A DNA stretch of 64,000 bases from Myroides sp. 1354 (GTDB lineage: Bacteria > Bacteroidota > Bacteroidia > Flavobacteriales > Flavobacteriaceae), in assembly GCF_030324495.1 (NCBI RefSeq), contig NZ_JACAGN010000002.1, positions 240,733 to 304,732 on the forward strand, written 5' to 3'. The position numbers and the translations under genes are program-made. Position 1 is the first letter of the stretch; every line of letters starts with the position of its first letter. Positions 28,452 to 36,192 of the stretch are shown piece by piece. The notes under the pieces were generated by a model, which did not search any database, had not been told where the DNA came from, and saw nothing but the letters and a program-made list of their open reading frames with translations.

Positions 28452-29630
28452 TTGATATTTACCTTGAAAATACAAAGAGAACTTATTCGTTGGACACTCA
28501 TTGCTACTGCCTTTGTGGTTTTACTGCTTATTCTTTGGAATACTTATTCTTTTTTTCAGACCTATAAAGAAGAAGAGCGCATTAAAATGGAAATTTGGTC
28601 TACAGCATCCAATACCTTAAATGAAGCCAACCCTCATGATACAAATCTTGAACTCCCCTTGTTAATTCTGACGAATAATACGACGATCCCCATTATTCAG
28701 ACCAATGAACGAGATAGTATTTTAGCTATGGTCAATGTTCCACTTAAAGTACAAGAAAGTGAAGCAGAAGCCGTGCTCTTTTTACGCAAGCTCAAAAATG
28801 AAAATACACCTATTGAGGTGGAAGTCGGTAAGCAAAAGCAGTATTTATATTATGGTAATTCTTCACTCTTGCTGAAATTAAAATATTATCCTCTAGCACT
28901 AATCTTAATTTTCGTCTTCTTTACCACCTTGATTATCATTTTTTATCGCAGTAATAAAATTGCGGCACAAAATCGTTTATGGACAGGGATGGCCAAAGAA
29001 ACCGCCCATCAAATTGGCACACCTTTGTCCTCTTTATTAGGATGGATTGAATTGATGAAATTAGAAGATGTTAACCCTACTATTATTGAAGAAATCGAGA
29101 AAGACGTCAAGCGATTGCAAACCATTGCCGATCGCTTTTCTAAGATTGGTTCCAAACCTCAATTAACCCCTGTTGATATTATCGCTGAAACCTATAAAAC
29201 TTATGCCTATTTTCAACAGCGCTCTTCCAAGCAAATCACCTTCAATTTTATAGCTCCTGAACGAGAAATAAAGGTGATGCTCAATCCAGAATTACACAGC
29301 TGGACCATTGAGAATTTAATTAAAAACGCCATTGATGCAACAAAGGGAAAAGGAGAAATAGAATTGGTCGTCTCGGAAACAGATCAATTGGTGCATATTT
29401 TCCTTACAGATACAGGAAGTGGAATTCCCAAAAAGAAATTTGAGAAGATATTTGAACCAGGTTATACTTCGAAGAAACGAGGATGGGGGTTGGGCTTATC
29501 ACTCTCTCGACGAATTGTAGAGGAATATCAAAATGGGAAGATTAGAGTACACCATTCAGAACTTGGCAAGGGCACAACTTTCGTTATTATTTATAAAAAA
29601 GTTGAGCATCAGGTAAGAATGAGAGGATAG
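28452..29630 (+). CDS. Membrane sensor histidine kinase (orphan)
   Basis: 392 residues. TM1 (about 10-32), a 100-residue extracytoplasmic loop, and TM2 (about 140-160) are followed directly by a kinase core. The H-box is AKETAHQIGTPLSSL, the N-box NLIKNAIDA, the G1 box DTGSGIP and the G2 box GWGLGLSL. There is no HAMP or PAS domain. No response regulator is next to it. The start is a TTG at 28452 (another in-frame TTG is at 28464). The first in-frame ATG (28588) would remove TM1, so a TTG start is likely. The signal sensed is unknown. Confidence 0.88.
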   Translation: MIFTLKIQRELIRWTLIATAFVVLLLILWNTYSFFQTYKEEERIKMEIWSTASNTLNEANPHDTNLELPLLILTNNTTIPIIQTNERDSILAMVNVPLKVQESEAEAVLFLRKLKNENTPIEVEVGKQKQYLYYGNSSLLLKLKYYPLALILIFVFFTTLIIIFYRSNKIAAQNRLWTGMAKETAHQIGTPLSSLLGWIELMKLEDVNPTIIEEIEKDVKRLQTIADRFSKIGSKPQLTPVDIIAETYKTYAYFQQRSSKQITFNFIAPEREIKVMLNPELHSWTIENLIKNAIDATKGKGEIELVVSETDQLVHIFLTDTGSGIPKKKFEKIFEPGYTSKKRGWGLGLSLSRRIVEEYQNGKIRVHHSELGKGTTFVIIYKKVEHQVRMRG

Positions 29631-29702
29631 GTACATTTTCAGATTGAAGCATCTAGTATTGAAACAACAAACAAGCCGCTTACAAAGGAAACATACAAAC
29701 AC

Positions 29703-29736
29703 AAAAAAGCAGTAGAACATGAATGTTTCTACTGCT
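29703..29736. terminator. Terminator downstream of the HIT gene
   Basis: AGCAGTAGAA (29708-29717) pairs with TTCTACTGCT (29727-29736). On the minus strand the stem is followed by a T run (plus-strand AAAAAA at 29703-29708), which suits the HIT gene ending at 29773. It may also act on the histidine kinase transcript. Confidence 0.7.
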
Positions 29737-29772
29737 GTTTGCTTTTACTTTTTATAGGACTTTCTTATTAGC

Positions 29773-30162
29773 CTATAAATATTGTTGTACTTTTTTTACT
29801 ACTTCTTCAAACTCCGCTGGACTCAAGCTTTCTTTTTTACTAAAACGAATATCATCCATTGTTTGTAAAGGAATTAAGTGTACATGTACATGAGGTACTT
29901 CTAGTCCTACCACAGACATCCCAATTCTCTTACATGGAACCGCTTGCTCTAAAGCCTTCGCAATCTTTCTTGAGAATTTCATTAATTCTACATAGTGATC
30001 TTCTTCCATATCAAAGATCTTATTAATCTCTTGCTTTGGAATACACAAAGTGTGTCCTTTTGCATTAGGATTAATATCTAAAAAAGCTAAGAACTTATCG
30101 TTTTCAGCGATTTTGTATGCTGGAAGTTCTCCATTGATTATTTTAGTGAAAATTGAACTCAT
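29773..30162 (-). CDS. HIT family nucleotide-binding protein (HINT type)
   Basis: A 129-residue histidine-triad protein, a nucleoside phosphoramidate hydrolase by family. The triad HVHVHLIP is at about residues 92-99, and SIFTKIINGELPAYKI is the typical N-terminus. It lies 19 bp downstream of greA and probably shares its transcript. Confidence 0.93.
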   Translation of the reverse strand: MSSIFTKIINGELPAYKIAENDKFLAFLDINPNAKGHTLCIPKQEINKIFDMEEDHYVELMKFSRKIAKALEQAVPCKRIGMSVVGLEVPHVHVHLIPLQTMDDIRFSKKESLSPAEFEEVVKKVQQYL

Positions 30163-30181
30163 ACGAACGGTGTTTTTTTAA

Positions 30182-30658
30182 TTAATCTCTTGAAATTTCA
30201 AGAACTTCAAAATTCATTTGTCCATTAGGAACTTTAATTTCTGCGATTTCACCTACAGATTTTCCTAATAATCCCTTTCCAATAGGAGAAGTTACAGAAA
30301 TTTTTCCTGCTTTTAAATCAGCTTCGCTTTCTGCTACTAGCGTATACGTTAAAATCATACCGTTGGATTGGTTTTTAATTTTAACCGTTGAAAGTACCAA
30401 TGCTTTTGATTCGTCTAATTGTGACTCATCAATAATTCTAGCGGTAGAAACTACCTCTTCCATTTTTGCAATTTTCAGTTCCAGTAACCCCTGTGCTTCT
30501 TTTGCTGCATCATACTCCGCATTCTCCGATAAATCCCCTTTGTCTCTTGCATCTGCAATTGCTTGTGATGCTTTTGGACGCTCTACACTTTTTAACTGCT
30601 CTAATTCATCCTTTAGCTTTTTCAGCCCCTCAGCAGTGTAATACGAAATTTTACTCAT
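30182..30658 (-). CDS. greA: Transcription elongation factor GreA
   Basis: 158 residues. An N-terminal coiled coil (about 1-75, with GDLSENAEYDAAKE at the acidic tip that reaches the RNA polymerase active site) is followed by an FKBP-like domain with SPIGKGLLGKSVGE. It rescues backtracked polymerase by stimulating RNA cleavage. The leader of about 107 nt contains an intrinsic-terminator-like hairpin (30682-30706), which suggests attenuation of its own message. HIT follows. Confidence 0.96.
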   Translation of the reverse strand: MSKISYYTAEGLKKLKDELEQLKSVERPKASQAIADARDKGDLSENAEYDAAKEAQGLLELKIAKMEEVVSTARIIDESQLDESKALVLSTVKIKNQSNGMILTYTLVAESEADLKAGKISVTSPIGKGLLGKSVGEIAEIKVPNGQMNFEVLEISRD

Positions 30659-30681
30659 AATTAACTGGTTTATATAAATAG

Positions 30682-30706
30682 AAAAAATCCCATGAAACGG
30701 GATTTT
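30682..30706 (-). terminator. Terminator-like hairpin in the greA leader
   Basis: AAAATCCC (30684-30691) pairs with GGGATTTT (30699-30706) around a 7-nt loop. On the minus strand the stem runs into six T residues and lies 24 bp before the greA ATG. No minus-strand gene lies upstream (the neighbour is divergent), so it can only act on greA's own leader transcript. Confidence 0.6.
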
Positions 30707-30771
30707 CTGGTGCGTAAAAATATTTTAATATTTATTTAAATAAATTATCTATTTCTGTAATGACTACATGT

Positions 30772-30779
30772 CAAAGTTA
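30772..30779 (-). promoter_or_regulatory. -7 box of greA
   Basis: TAACTTTG on the minus strand, an exact TAnnTTTG match. It predicts a start near 30765 and a leader of about 107 nt containing the 30682-30706 hairpin. It is 6 bp away from the divergent box at 30786. Confidence 0.55.
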
Positions 30780-30785
30780 ATTAAT

Positions 30786-30793
30786 TAAATTTG
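30786..30793 (+). promoter_or_regulatory. -7 box of the Rieske-like lipoprotein gene
   Basis: TAAATTTG, an exact match to TAnnTTTG, 20 bp before the ATG at 30814 and back-to-back with the greA box. Confidence 0.55.
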
Positions 30794-30813
30794 TTTTACA
30801 AATATTTTATGCG

Positions 30814-31260
30814 ATGAAAAAAAATTTATTCTTAGTGCTCGTCCTCTTATTTAGCTTTAGCTGTTCAAAAGACAGCGTTCGTTATAGTAACCCTTATTTA
30901 CCCAATAATCCGGTTTCTATCTTCATCGATCTAAACTTACCTGCTTACGATAAATTAAAATTCCCTAATAATTCTGTAATTATTGAAAATCAGGGCGTAA
31001 TTGCCGTGATTATTTTCAATGCAGGTCCTTACTATTTGGCCTATGATGTTGCTTGCCCTAACCATCCTGTTGATCGCAATTGCTCCAGAATGAAATTAGA
31101 CAAACCTGGTGATATTTTTCTAACCTGTTCTTGTGAACAACATCCAACACCACTGCAGTACAGTCTCCTAACAGGAACTTCTCAGACTCCTGGGGCACAA
31201 TATCAATTAAAACCCTATGCTGTTAGTCAAAAGGGGAATACGTTAAGCATAAACTATTAA
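30814..31260 (+). CDS. Small lipoprotein with Rieske-like cysteine/histidine pattern
   Basis: A 148-residue lipoprotein (lipobox FSCS, Cys17). Cys81-Pro-Asn-His84 and Cys107-Glu-Gln-His110 stand 23 residues apart and resemble the two ligand boxes of a Rieske [2Fe-2S] centre, with one extra residue in the first box (CxxH instead of CxH). Additional cysteines (Cys90, Cys105) could form the usual disulfide. Beta-strand-rich sequence surrounds them. Related small proteins in flavobacteria are annotated as Rieske-domain proteins. An electron-transfer role is possible but not shown. It is monocistronic. Confidence 0.65.
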   Translation: MKKNLFLVLVLLFSFSCSKDSVRYSNPYLPNNPVSIFIDLNLPAYDKLKFPNNSVIIENQGVIAVIIFNAGPYYLAYDVACPNHPVDRNCSRMKLDKPGDIFLTCSCEQHPTPLQYSLLTGTSQTPGAQYQLKPYAVSQKGNTLSINY

Positions 31261-31464
31261 CTATATAGCAAAAAAAGCAATCTAAAAACAATTACTAAGA
31301 AAGATAGACTCCTAAAAAGTCATCTTCTTCTTTGTTTCAATTCCATCTTTCACTCTTTAACAATATGTGTATTTATACCATATATTTTGTTAATTTTACA
31401 CAATTAAACTTTTATTAATTAATTATATCATTAAATTACATTAACCAAATAAAAGATTTTAATT

Positions 31465-31887
31465 ATGAAAAAATTATTAGCAGCATTAGGTTTATTAATA
31501 GCTTTCAGCACACCGACATTTGCCAATACAAATGATGGCGATAGACAAATTCCAGGACCTATAAAAGGAGGAAAAACATACCCTTATAAAATCGAGGTAT
31601 GGAGAAATATTAAAGGACATAATGGTAGTCCTGATCAACTTCAATTTATTTCTTCGGAATCGGGGAGTGCTACAATTTCAGTTATTAATGCAAGGGTATC
31701 AGCTTTAATGAGAATATATCCTTATCCTAATTATCAAGTGTTTAATGCCATGCCTTTGCCTTATGAGCCAGAAGATCCTATCCTAATACCTTGGGATCCA
31801 GAAGGCCCCATCTTAGTAGAACCATGGGATCCAGAAAGACCGATCCGATGGGTACCTCTAACACCAGAGGATTCCGTAGCGTGGTAA
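31465..31887 (+). CDS. Exported protein with four proline/tryptophan repeats, function unknown
   Basis: 140 residues with a classical signal peptide (MKKLLAALGLLIAFS..., likely cleaved after FAN at about residue 21). The middle is beta-rich with no known domain. Residues 99-140 are four degenerate 10-11-residue repeats: PYEPEDPILI, PWDPEGPILVE, PWDPERPIRWV and PLTPEDSVAW. I do not recognise a family. It is monocistronic and ends near the 36-bp palindromic terminator. Confidence 0.65.
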   Translation: MKKLLAALGLLIAFSTPTFANTNDGDRQIPGPIKGGKTYPYKIEVWRNIKGHNGSPDQLQFISSESGSATISVINARVSALMRIYPYPNYQVFNAMPLPYEPEDPILIPWDPEGPILVEPWDPERPIRWVPLTPEDSVAW

Positions 31888-31954
31888 GCTTGTTGGGCAT
31901 CATAAAAAAAATGTAAGCTATAAAGAAAGTACAAGAGCAAAAATTTATACTGAA

Positions 31955-31990
31955 TAAAAAAAGGATAATCAATTGATTATCCTTTTTTTA
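31955..31990. terminator. Perfect 36-bp palindromic bidirectional terminator
   Basis: Two 18-nt arms centred on AATT (31971-31974), with A7/T7 ends. It lies between convergent genes and touches the stop codon of the minus-strand TonB receptor (31991). Confidence 0.85.
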
Positions 31991-34174
31991 TTAAAACTTC
32001 AGTGTTAAACCTGCTAAGATATTGAATGTAGCCTGAGGATAATACCCTGCACCATCAATGGCTTGTGTGCCATCAAAATCAGACCAATAATACCCATTGG
32101 AAACATATTTGACATCAAAAATATTGTTTGCCAAGACAGAAACGCCTATACTTCTAAACCATTTCTTCACTGGAAATTCGTAGTTCAAACTCAAATCATT
32201 GACAAAATAAGAATCTAGTTTAGAATTCTTTGCTTCAATATTCGACATATACTGTTCCCCAACAAATTTCGTCAATAGGGAAACACTCATTCCTGTAATT
32301 GGCGTATACGTTATGGCATTAGACGCGATGAAATCAGGAGAAAAAGCAATGGCTTTTGTTCCAAAATACTGCATTTCTCCTTCCCATAGGTAATATAAAT
32401 CTCTATTCTTATTTGCACTTAGTGTTATACTTGGGCTCCAATACCATTTTTCCAACACCTTCACCTGAGCGTCAATTTCAATTCCCAAACGGTAGCTATC
32501 CTCAATATTTTCGCGAACCGAGGCTCCGACATCATTTAGTTCACCTGTTAGTACCAGTTGGTCTTTGTACTTCATATAAAAGGCATTGACATGAATCGCA
32601 GTATTGGGTGTGTTCAATCTCCATCCTAATTCAAAATCGTCTAATTTCTCTGCTTTTGGCATTTCATGTTCTACTTTTCTTCCTTCATAATCATTGCGAT
32701 TTGGTTCTTTATTAGCTCTAGCATAGGAGAAATACAATTGATTCTCTTCATTCACTTGGAAAGTAATACCTGCTTTGGGATTCAAGAAATTAAATTTATC
32801 GTTGACTAAGCCTGTATCCAATCCATTCGCTTCATAGGTTACTCTACGGTACTGCATATCGCCATATAAACTCCATTGTTCGGCCAATTGCCAAGTCGCT
32901 TTTGCAAAGAAATTCAAATCCGTTTTCACCGCATGATCACGGTAATACTCTTGTTTATAATCAAAATTCACGGGTTGTTTTGCCCACAAAATAGTTCCGA
33001 AGTGATCTCCTTCGTATTTATTCGCACCTCCTCCAACAACAACGTTTAATGTTTCTGTCTTATAGTTGACATTAAATACCATTCCATAGAAATGATTATC
33101 TAAGGCTTTTCTGCGAATTAAATCCGTTCGATTCACTTCTTCTCCGTTGACAAAAATAGGAGCTAACCCATATTCTTTGACCTTTTGATTCTTTTTGTAA
33201 TTCTCGTAATACCCATATCCTTTGGTATAGTGCAAGGACACATTCGAGCTCCATAGATCAGACCATCTTTCACTCCAGTGCAATTGGTAGTGATCTTGCT
33301 TGTAGTTGTCTGTTTCATTATTGTAGAATTGTGTATTTCCTTGATCATCTTTATACTTTCCTGCAGGATTATAACGTCTGCCATAAGTATCTATTTCTTC
33401 TTGTGAAACACCATTCCACGCTTGATATGTTTTTTGCTTTCCGCCAAATACTAATGCTTTTATTAAGGAAGTATTACCAACATAAACCCCTTGTAAGAAA
33501 TAAGATTTTAAATCTGAAGAGGCTCGATCAATATATCCATCCGAATGAATGTCAGACAAACGCCCTGCAATTTCAAACTTGTCATTAATTAATCCTGTAC
33601 TGAATTTAACGGTAGACTTACGGGTATTGTAACTACCAAAAGAGTTGGCAATTTCTCCGTTTGCTTCTTGGGAATAATCATCGGTTTTTAAATTCAAACT
33701 CGCACCAAAAGCCCCTGCACCATTGGTAGAAGTTCCAACACCACGCTGTAATTGTAGATTTTGAACAGAAGATCCAAAATCGGGCATATTCACCCAAAAA
33801 GATCCTTGAGATTCTCCGTCGTTATAGGGGATTCCATTTAGGGTTACATTAACCCGTGTTCCATCTGAACCACGCACGCGAAAACTCGAATAACCAATTC
33901 CATTTCCTGCATCGGTTGTTGTCACTACTGAAGTCATATGCGACATCAACAAAGGAATATCTTGTCCTAAATTGCGTTTTGCAATTTGTTTTTTGGACAT
34001 ATTCTCATAAGCAATCGGTGATTTGCCATCTACGCGAACAGCCGATAGCACGATTTCATTTAAGGCTGTTTTTTGAATGGAGTCTTGATTCACTTGGTTC
34101 TGCGCATACCCAGATAGGGTTGCACTTAAACATAAACCAAGGATAAATAATGAATTTACAGTTACTTTTTTCAT
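31991..34174 (-). CDS. TonB-dependent outer-membrane receptor, probably for thiamin or a precursor
   Basis: 727 residues from the ATG at 34174, with a signal peptide ending at about GYAQ. The plug domain (about 45-170) contains SSFRVRGSDGTRVNVTLNGIPYND and a QRGVGTSTNGAGAFGASLNL block; a 22-strand barrel follows, ending in F. The message begins with a TPP riboswitch (34258-34335). Outer-membrane receptors with this control are predicted thiamin importers in Bacteroidota. The substrate is inferred from the riboswitch, not from the protein. Confidence 0.88.
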   Translation of the reverse strand: MKKVTVNSLFILGLCLSATLSGYAQNQVNQDSIQKTALNEIVLSAVRVDGKSPIAYENMSKKQIAKRNLGQDIPLLMSHMTSVVTTTDAGNGIGYSSFRVRGSDGTRVNVTLNGIPYNDGESQGSFWVNMPDFGSSVQNLQLQRGVGTSTNGAGAFGASLNLKTDDYSQEANGEIANSFGSYNTRKSTVKFSTGLINDKFEIAGRLSDIHSDGYIDRASSDLKSYFLQGVYVGNTSLIKALVFGGKQKTYQAWNGVSQEEIDTYGRRYNPAGKYKDDQGNTQFYNNETDNYKQDHYQLHWSERWSDLWSSNVSLHYTKGYGYYENYKKNQKVKEYGLAPIFVNGEEVNRTDLIRRKALDNHFYGMVFNVNYKTETLNVVVGGGANKYEGDHFGTILWAKQPVNFDYKQEYYRDHAVKTDLNFFAKATWQLAEQWSLYGDMQYRRVTYEANGLDTGLVNDKFNFLNPKAGITFQVNEENQLYFSYARANKEPNRNDYEGRKVEHEMPKAEKLDDFELGWRLNTPNTAIHVNAFYMKYKDQLVLTGELNDVGASVRENIEDSYRLGIEIDAQVKVLEKWYWSPSITLSANKNRDLYYLWEGEMQYFGTKAIAFSPDFIASNAITYTPITGMSVSLLTKFVGEQYMSNIEAKNSKLDSYFVNDLSLNYEFPVKKWFRSIGVSVLANNIFDVKYVSNGYYWSDFDGTQAIDGAGYYPQATFNILAGLTLKF

Positions 34175-34196
34175 TCGTAAAAATACTTTCACAAAT

Positions 34197-34335
34197 AAAA
34201 GGGGCAATTATTGTTTGATTAATAATTACACTTTTCCCGTGCAAGTTAGTCCTTGCACTATTTCCCTTGGCAGCATTACCTGCCCAGGTTCTACGGGTAT
34301 GATCTCAGCCTTTTTGGCACCCCTTTGAGATTTGA
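34197..34335 (-). promoter_or_regulatory. TPP riboswitch upstream of the TonB receptor
   Basis: Read on the minus strand, the aptamer (about 34335 to 34258) has GGGGTGCC, GGCTGAGATCATACCC, GAACCTGGGCAGG and CTGCCAAGGGAA, the conserved THI-box blocks. A hairpin GTGCAAG/CTTGCAC (34239-34258) follows. Further down, the CCCCTTTT (34197-34204) that precedes the start codon is complementary to AAAGGGG in the aptamer 5' strand (34320-34326). With two wobble pairs the match extends to 9 bp, so it can form an anti-aptamer. Confidence 0.92.
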
Positions 34336-34339
34336 ACTG

Positions 34340-34347
34340 CAAATATA
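34340..34347 (-). promoter_or_regulatory. -7 box of the riboswitch-TonB receptor transcript
   Basis: TATATTTG on the minus strand, within CCTATATTTGC, the same 11-mer as the thiamin operon promoter. Its upstream half lies inside the 3' end of the glycosyltransferase gene. Confidence 0.65.
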
Positions 34348-34358
34348 GGTAGTATTAT

Positions 34359-35039
34359 TTAGAATAAAAACAAACGCTTGATCCAATCTTTTCGATTTTT
34401 CCCATGTTTCCAAGAACCCGAAAAATGGTGAATGGCACAAGTTTCGTCTGAAATTTGATATTCTCCAGTATTCCAATCTTTTGGACTGAAAAAAGTTTGA
34501 GGATAGATGACGGTCTCACAACTAACTAGTTGTTGCTTTTGATTACTCAATTGCAATCCTCTCAGCAAAAATTCATTTGTGATTGTAATCGTATTGGGCG
34601 TTGTATAGTATTTTTTATACAAGTGCCTGCGGTAAAAAGACTTCTTTCGGTAGACATCCAGCAATTTCTGCAAAATAGGATTGTTTTTTACACTACCTAA
34701 AACAGCGGTACTCAACAAACGATCCGATTCAAAACCACAAAAGAACTTATGCGATAAAAATGCATCGAAATTTTGAACAATTTCCACATCGGTGTCCAAG
34801 TATATTCCACCATATTCATTCAAAACGTGTAAACGACAAACATCGGAGACAAAGGCATATTTTTTTTCTTGATAAGCTTCTTTGGCAAAGCGATAATATG
34901 CTATATCGAAATTCTCTTCAGTCCAAATGATAACCTCATATTGAGGTAAGTGTAAGGCAATCGACTGCAAACATTGTATCATCTCTGCGGGATAAGTTCC
35001 CCTACCAAACCAACACAAGTGAATCTTCTTAGGAATCAT
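34359..35039 (-). CDS. DXD-motif glycosyltransferase (OCH1/capsular polysaccharide type)
   Basis: A 226-residue GT32-like enzyme. It opens with IPKKIHLCWFG, has FVSDVCRLHVLNEYGGIYLDTDVE carrying the metal/nucleotide-sugar DXD (DTD), and ends with a conserved IHHFSGSW block. It probably adds a hexose to a surface glycan; donor and acceptor are unknown. It is not near other glycan genes. Its 3' end overlaps the -33 region of the TonB receptor promoter. Confidence 0.87.
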   Translation of the reverse strand: MIPKKIHLCWFGRGTYPAEMIQCLQSIALHLPQYEVIIWTEENFDIAYYRFAKEAYQEKKYAFVSDVCRLHVLNEYGGIYLDTDVEIVQNFDAFLSHKFFCGFESDRLLSTAVLGSVKNNPILQKLLDVYRKKSFYRRHLYKKYYTTPNTITITNEFLLRGLQLSNQKQQLVSCETVIYPQTFFSPKDWNTGEYQISDETCAIHHFSGSWKHGKNRKDWIKRLFLF

Positions 35040-35113
35040 AGTATATGTTCTAACGTTGACTCAATAGTACAACTGTTATGTTACCCTATGATTACCCGGT
35101 TATCAAATCAACA

Positions 35114-35512
35114 TTAAATAATTCGCTTTCTCAATTCCTTCTTAAGCGATAATTTCTTTTTATTTTCTTGATTTTTGCGAATAACACTTTTGGGTACTTT
35201 GGTTTCTTTTCGAATTTTCTGTTGAACCAAAGCCACTTTAAGTAAGGCAATTAATTTTTGAATGACTAATTCCTTGTTCTTTATTTGACTTCTAGTTTCC
35301 TCTGCACTTAAAATCAATACACCCTCTTTCGAAATATAGTTATTCAATTTCTTGAACAATCTATTTTTATCTTCTTCATTAAACACCGTGGATGTTGCTA
35401 AATTCCAAAATAAAACGACTTTTGAAGATACTTTGTTGACATGTTGCCCCCCTGCTCCCCCACTTCGTACCGCTTTGAAAGTCAACTCCCGTATTAACTC
35501 TTGTTTATCCAT
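35114..35512 (-). CDS. arfB: Alternative ribosome-rescue factor B (peptidyl-tRNA hydrolase)
   Basis: A 132-residue ICT1/YaeJ-type protein that releases peptides from ribosomes stalled on truncated messages. The catalytic GGQ is Gly21-Gly22-Gln23 within SGGAGGQHVNKVSSKV. A basic C-terminal tail (KESKVPKSVIRKNQENKKK-like) is positioned to enter the empty mRNA channel. The start overlaps the end of the pnuC-family gene by 8 bp, so the two are coupled. Confidence 0.93.
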   Translation of the reverse strand: MDKQELIRELTFKAVRSGGAGGQHVNKVSSKVVLFWNLATSTVFNEEDKNRLFKKLNNYISKEGVLILSAEETRSQIKNKELVIQKLIALLKVALVQQKIRKETKVPKSVIRKNQENKKKLSLKKELRKRII

Positions 35513-36131
35513 ATTTTTTTTCTTCTTGTTTTAAAATTTTGTACCAACTAAGATAAGCTTGAATAACCAATACCGTAAAAATAATAAATTGAATAGCCAA
35601 AATCCCCAAGCCTCTATAAGCATAAAGTGGCACAGAAATAATATTTCCTATCAGCCACATTGTCCAATTTTCAATTTTCTTCAAAGCCATATAATACATC
35701 CCTAAAAAGAAAACACCAGAGGTAAAAATATCGATATAATTTTCTGGAGCAATTGGCGTATTAGTTACACGATATACTGCATATACAAGAACAATAGTTA
35801 CCACAAACACAAAGACTCCAATTCCCTTTTCTTTTCCATTCGTCCGACTAATTTGTACAACTTGCCCACCTTCCTTCATTCTAGACCAATTATACCAACC
35901 ATAAATACTCATACAGGAGTAATAGCCATTAAGGATCATATCGCCTAAATAACCGGCTAAATACAGCAAATAAACGGTGATTATCGTTGCGATTAAACCC
36001 GTAGGATAAACAAGAATATTTTCCTTTCCTGCGTACCAAACACTGAGTATACCAAAAACAAAGACAATACTCTCTAATCCTATGTTCAACCAACTTGTAT
36101 CGCGATAGGCTCCAAAGAAAAACTCAATCAT
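35505..36131 (-). CDS. PnuC-family vitamin transporter (possibly PnuT, thiamin)
   Basis: A 208-residue membrane protein with about seven TM segments and the aromatic PnuC signatures FGILSVWYAGKENILVYPTG and YGWYNW. The family imports nicotinamide riboside (PnuC), riboflavin (PnuX) or thiamin (PnuT) by facilitated diffusion. A TPP-controlled TonB receptor lies 1.3 kb downstream on the same strand, which suggests thiamin. However, this gene itself has no riboswitch, so a nicotinamide riboside role stays possible. It overlaps arfB. Confidence 0.85.
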   Translation of the reverse strand: MIEFFFGAYRDTSWLNIGLESIVFVFGILSVWYAGKENILVYPTGLIATIITVYLLYLAGYLGDMILNGYYSCMSIYGWYNWSRMKEGGQVVQISRTNGKEKGIGVFVFVVTIVLVYAVYRVTNTPIAPENYIDIFTSGVFFLGMYYMALKKIENWTMWLIGNIISVPLYAYRGLGILAIQFIIFTVLVIQAYLSWYKILKQEEKKYG

Positions 36132-36144
36132 ACTTTTAGTTTAT

Positions 36145-36173
36145 AAAAAAAGCCATACGATTGGTATGGCTTT
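36145..36173 (-). terminator. Terminator of the Bax-inhibitor-1 family gene
   Basis: A 10-bp stem, AAAGCCATAC (36149-36158) with GTATGGCTTT (36164-36173), loop of 5 nt, T run on the minus strand. It lies 19 bp after the stop at 36193. Confidence 0.8.
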
Positions 36174-36192
36174 ACTCTCTATTTTAATTGAA

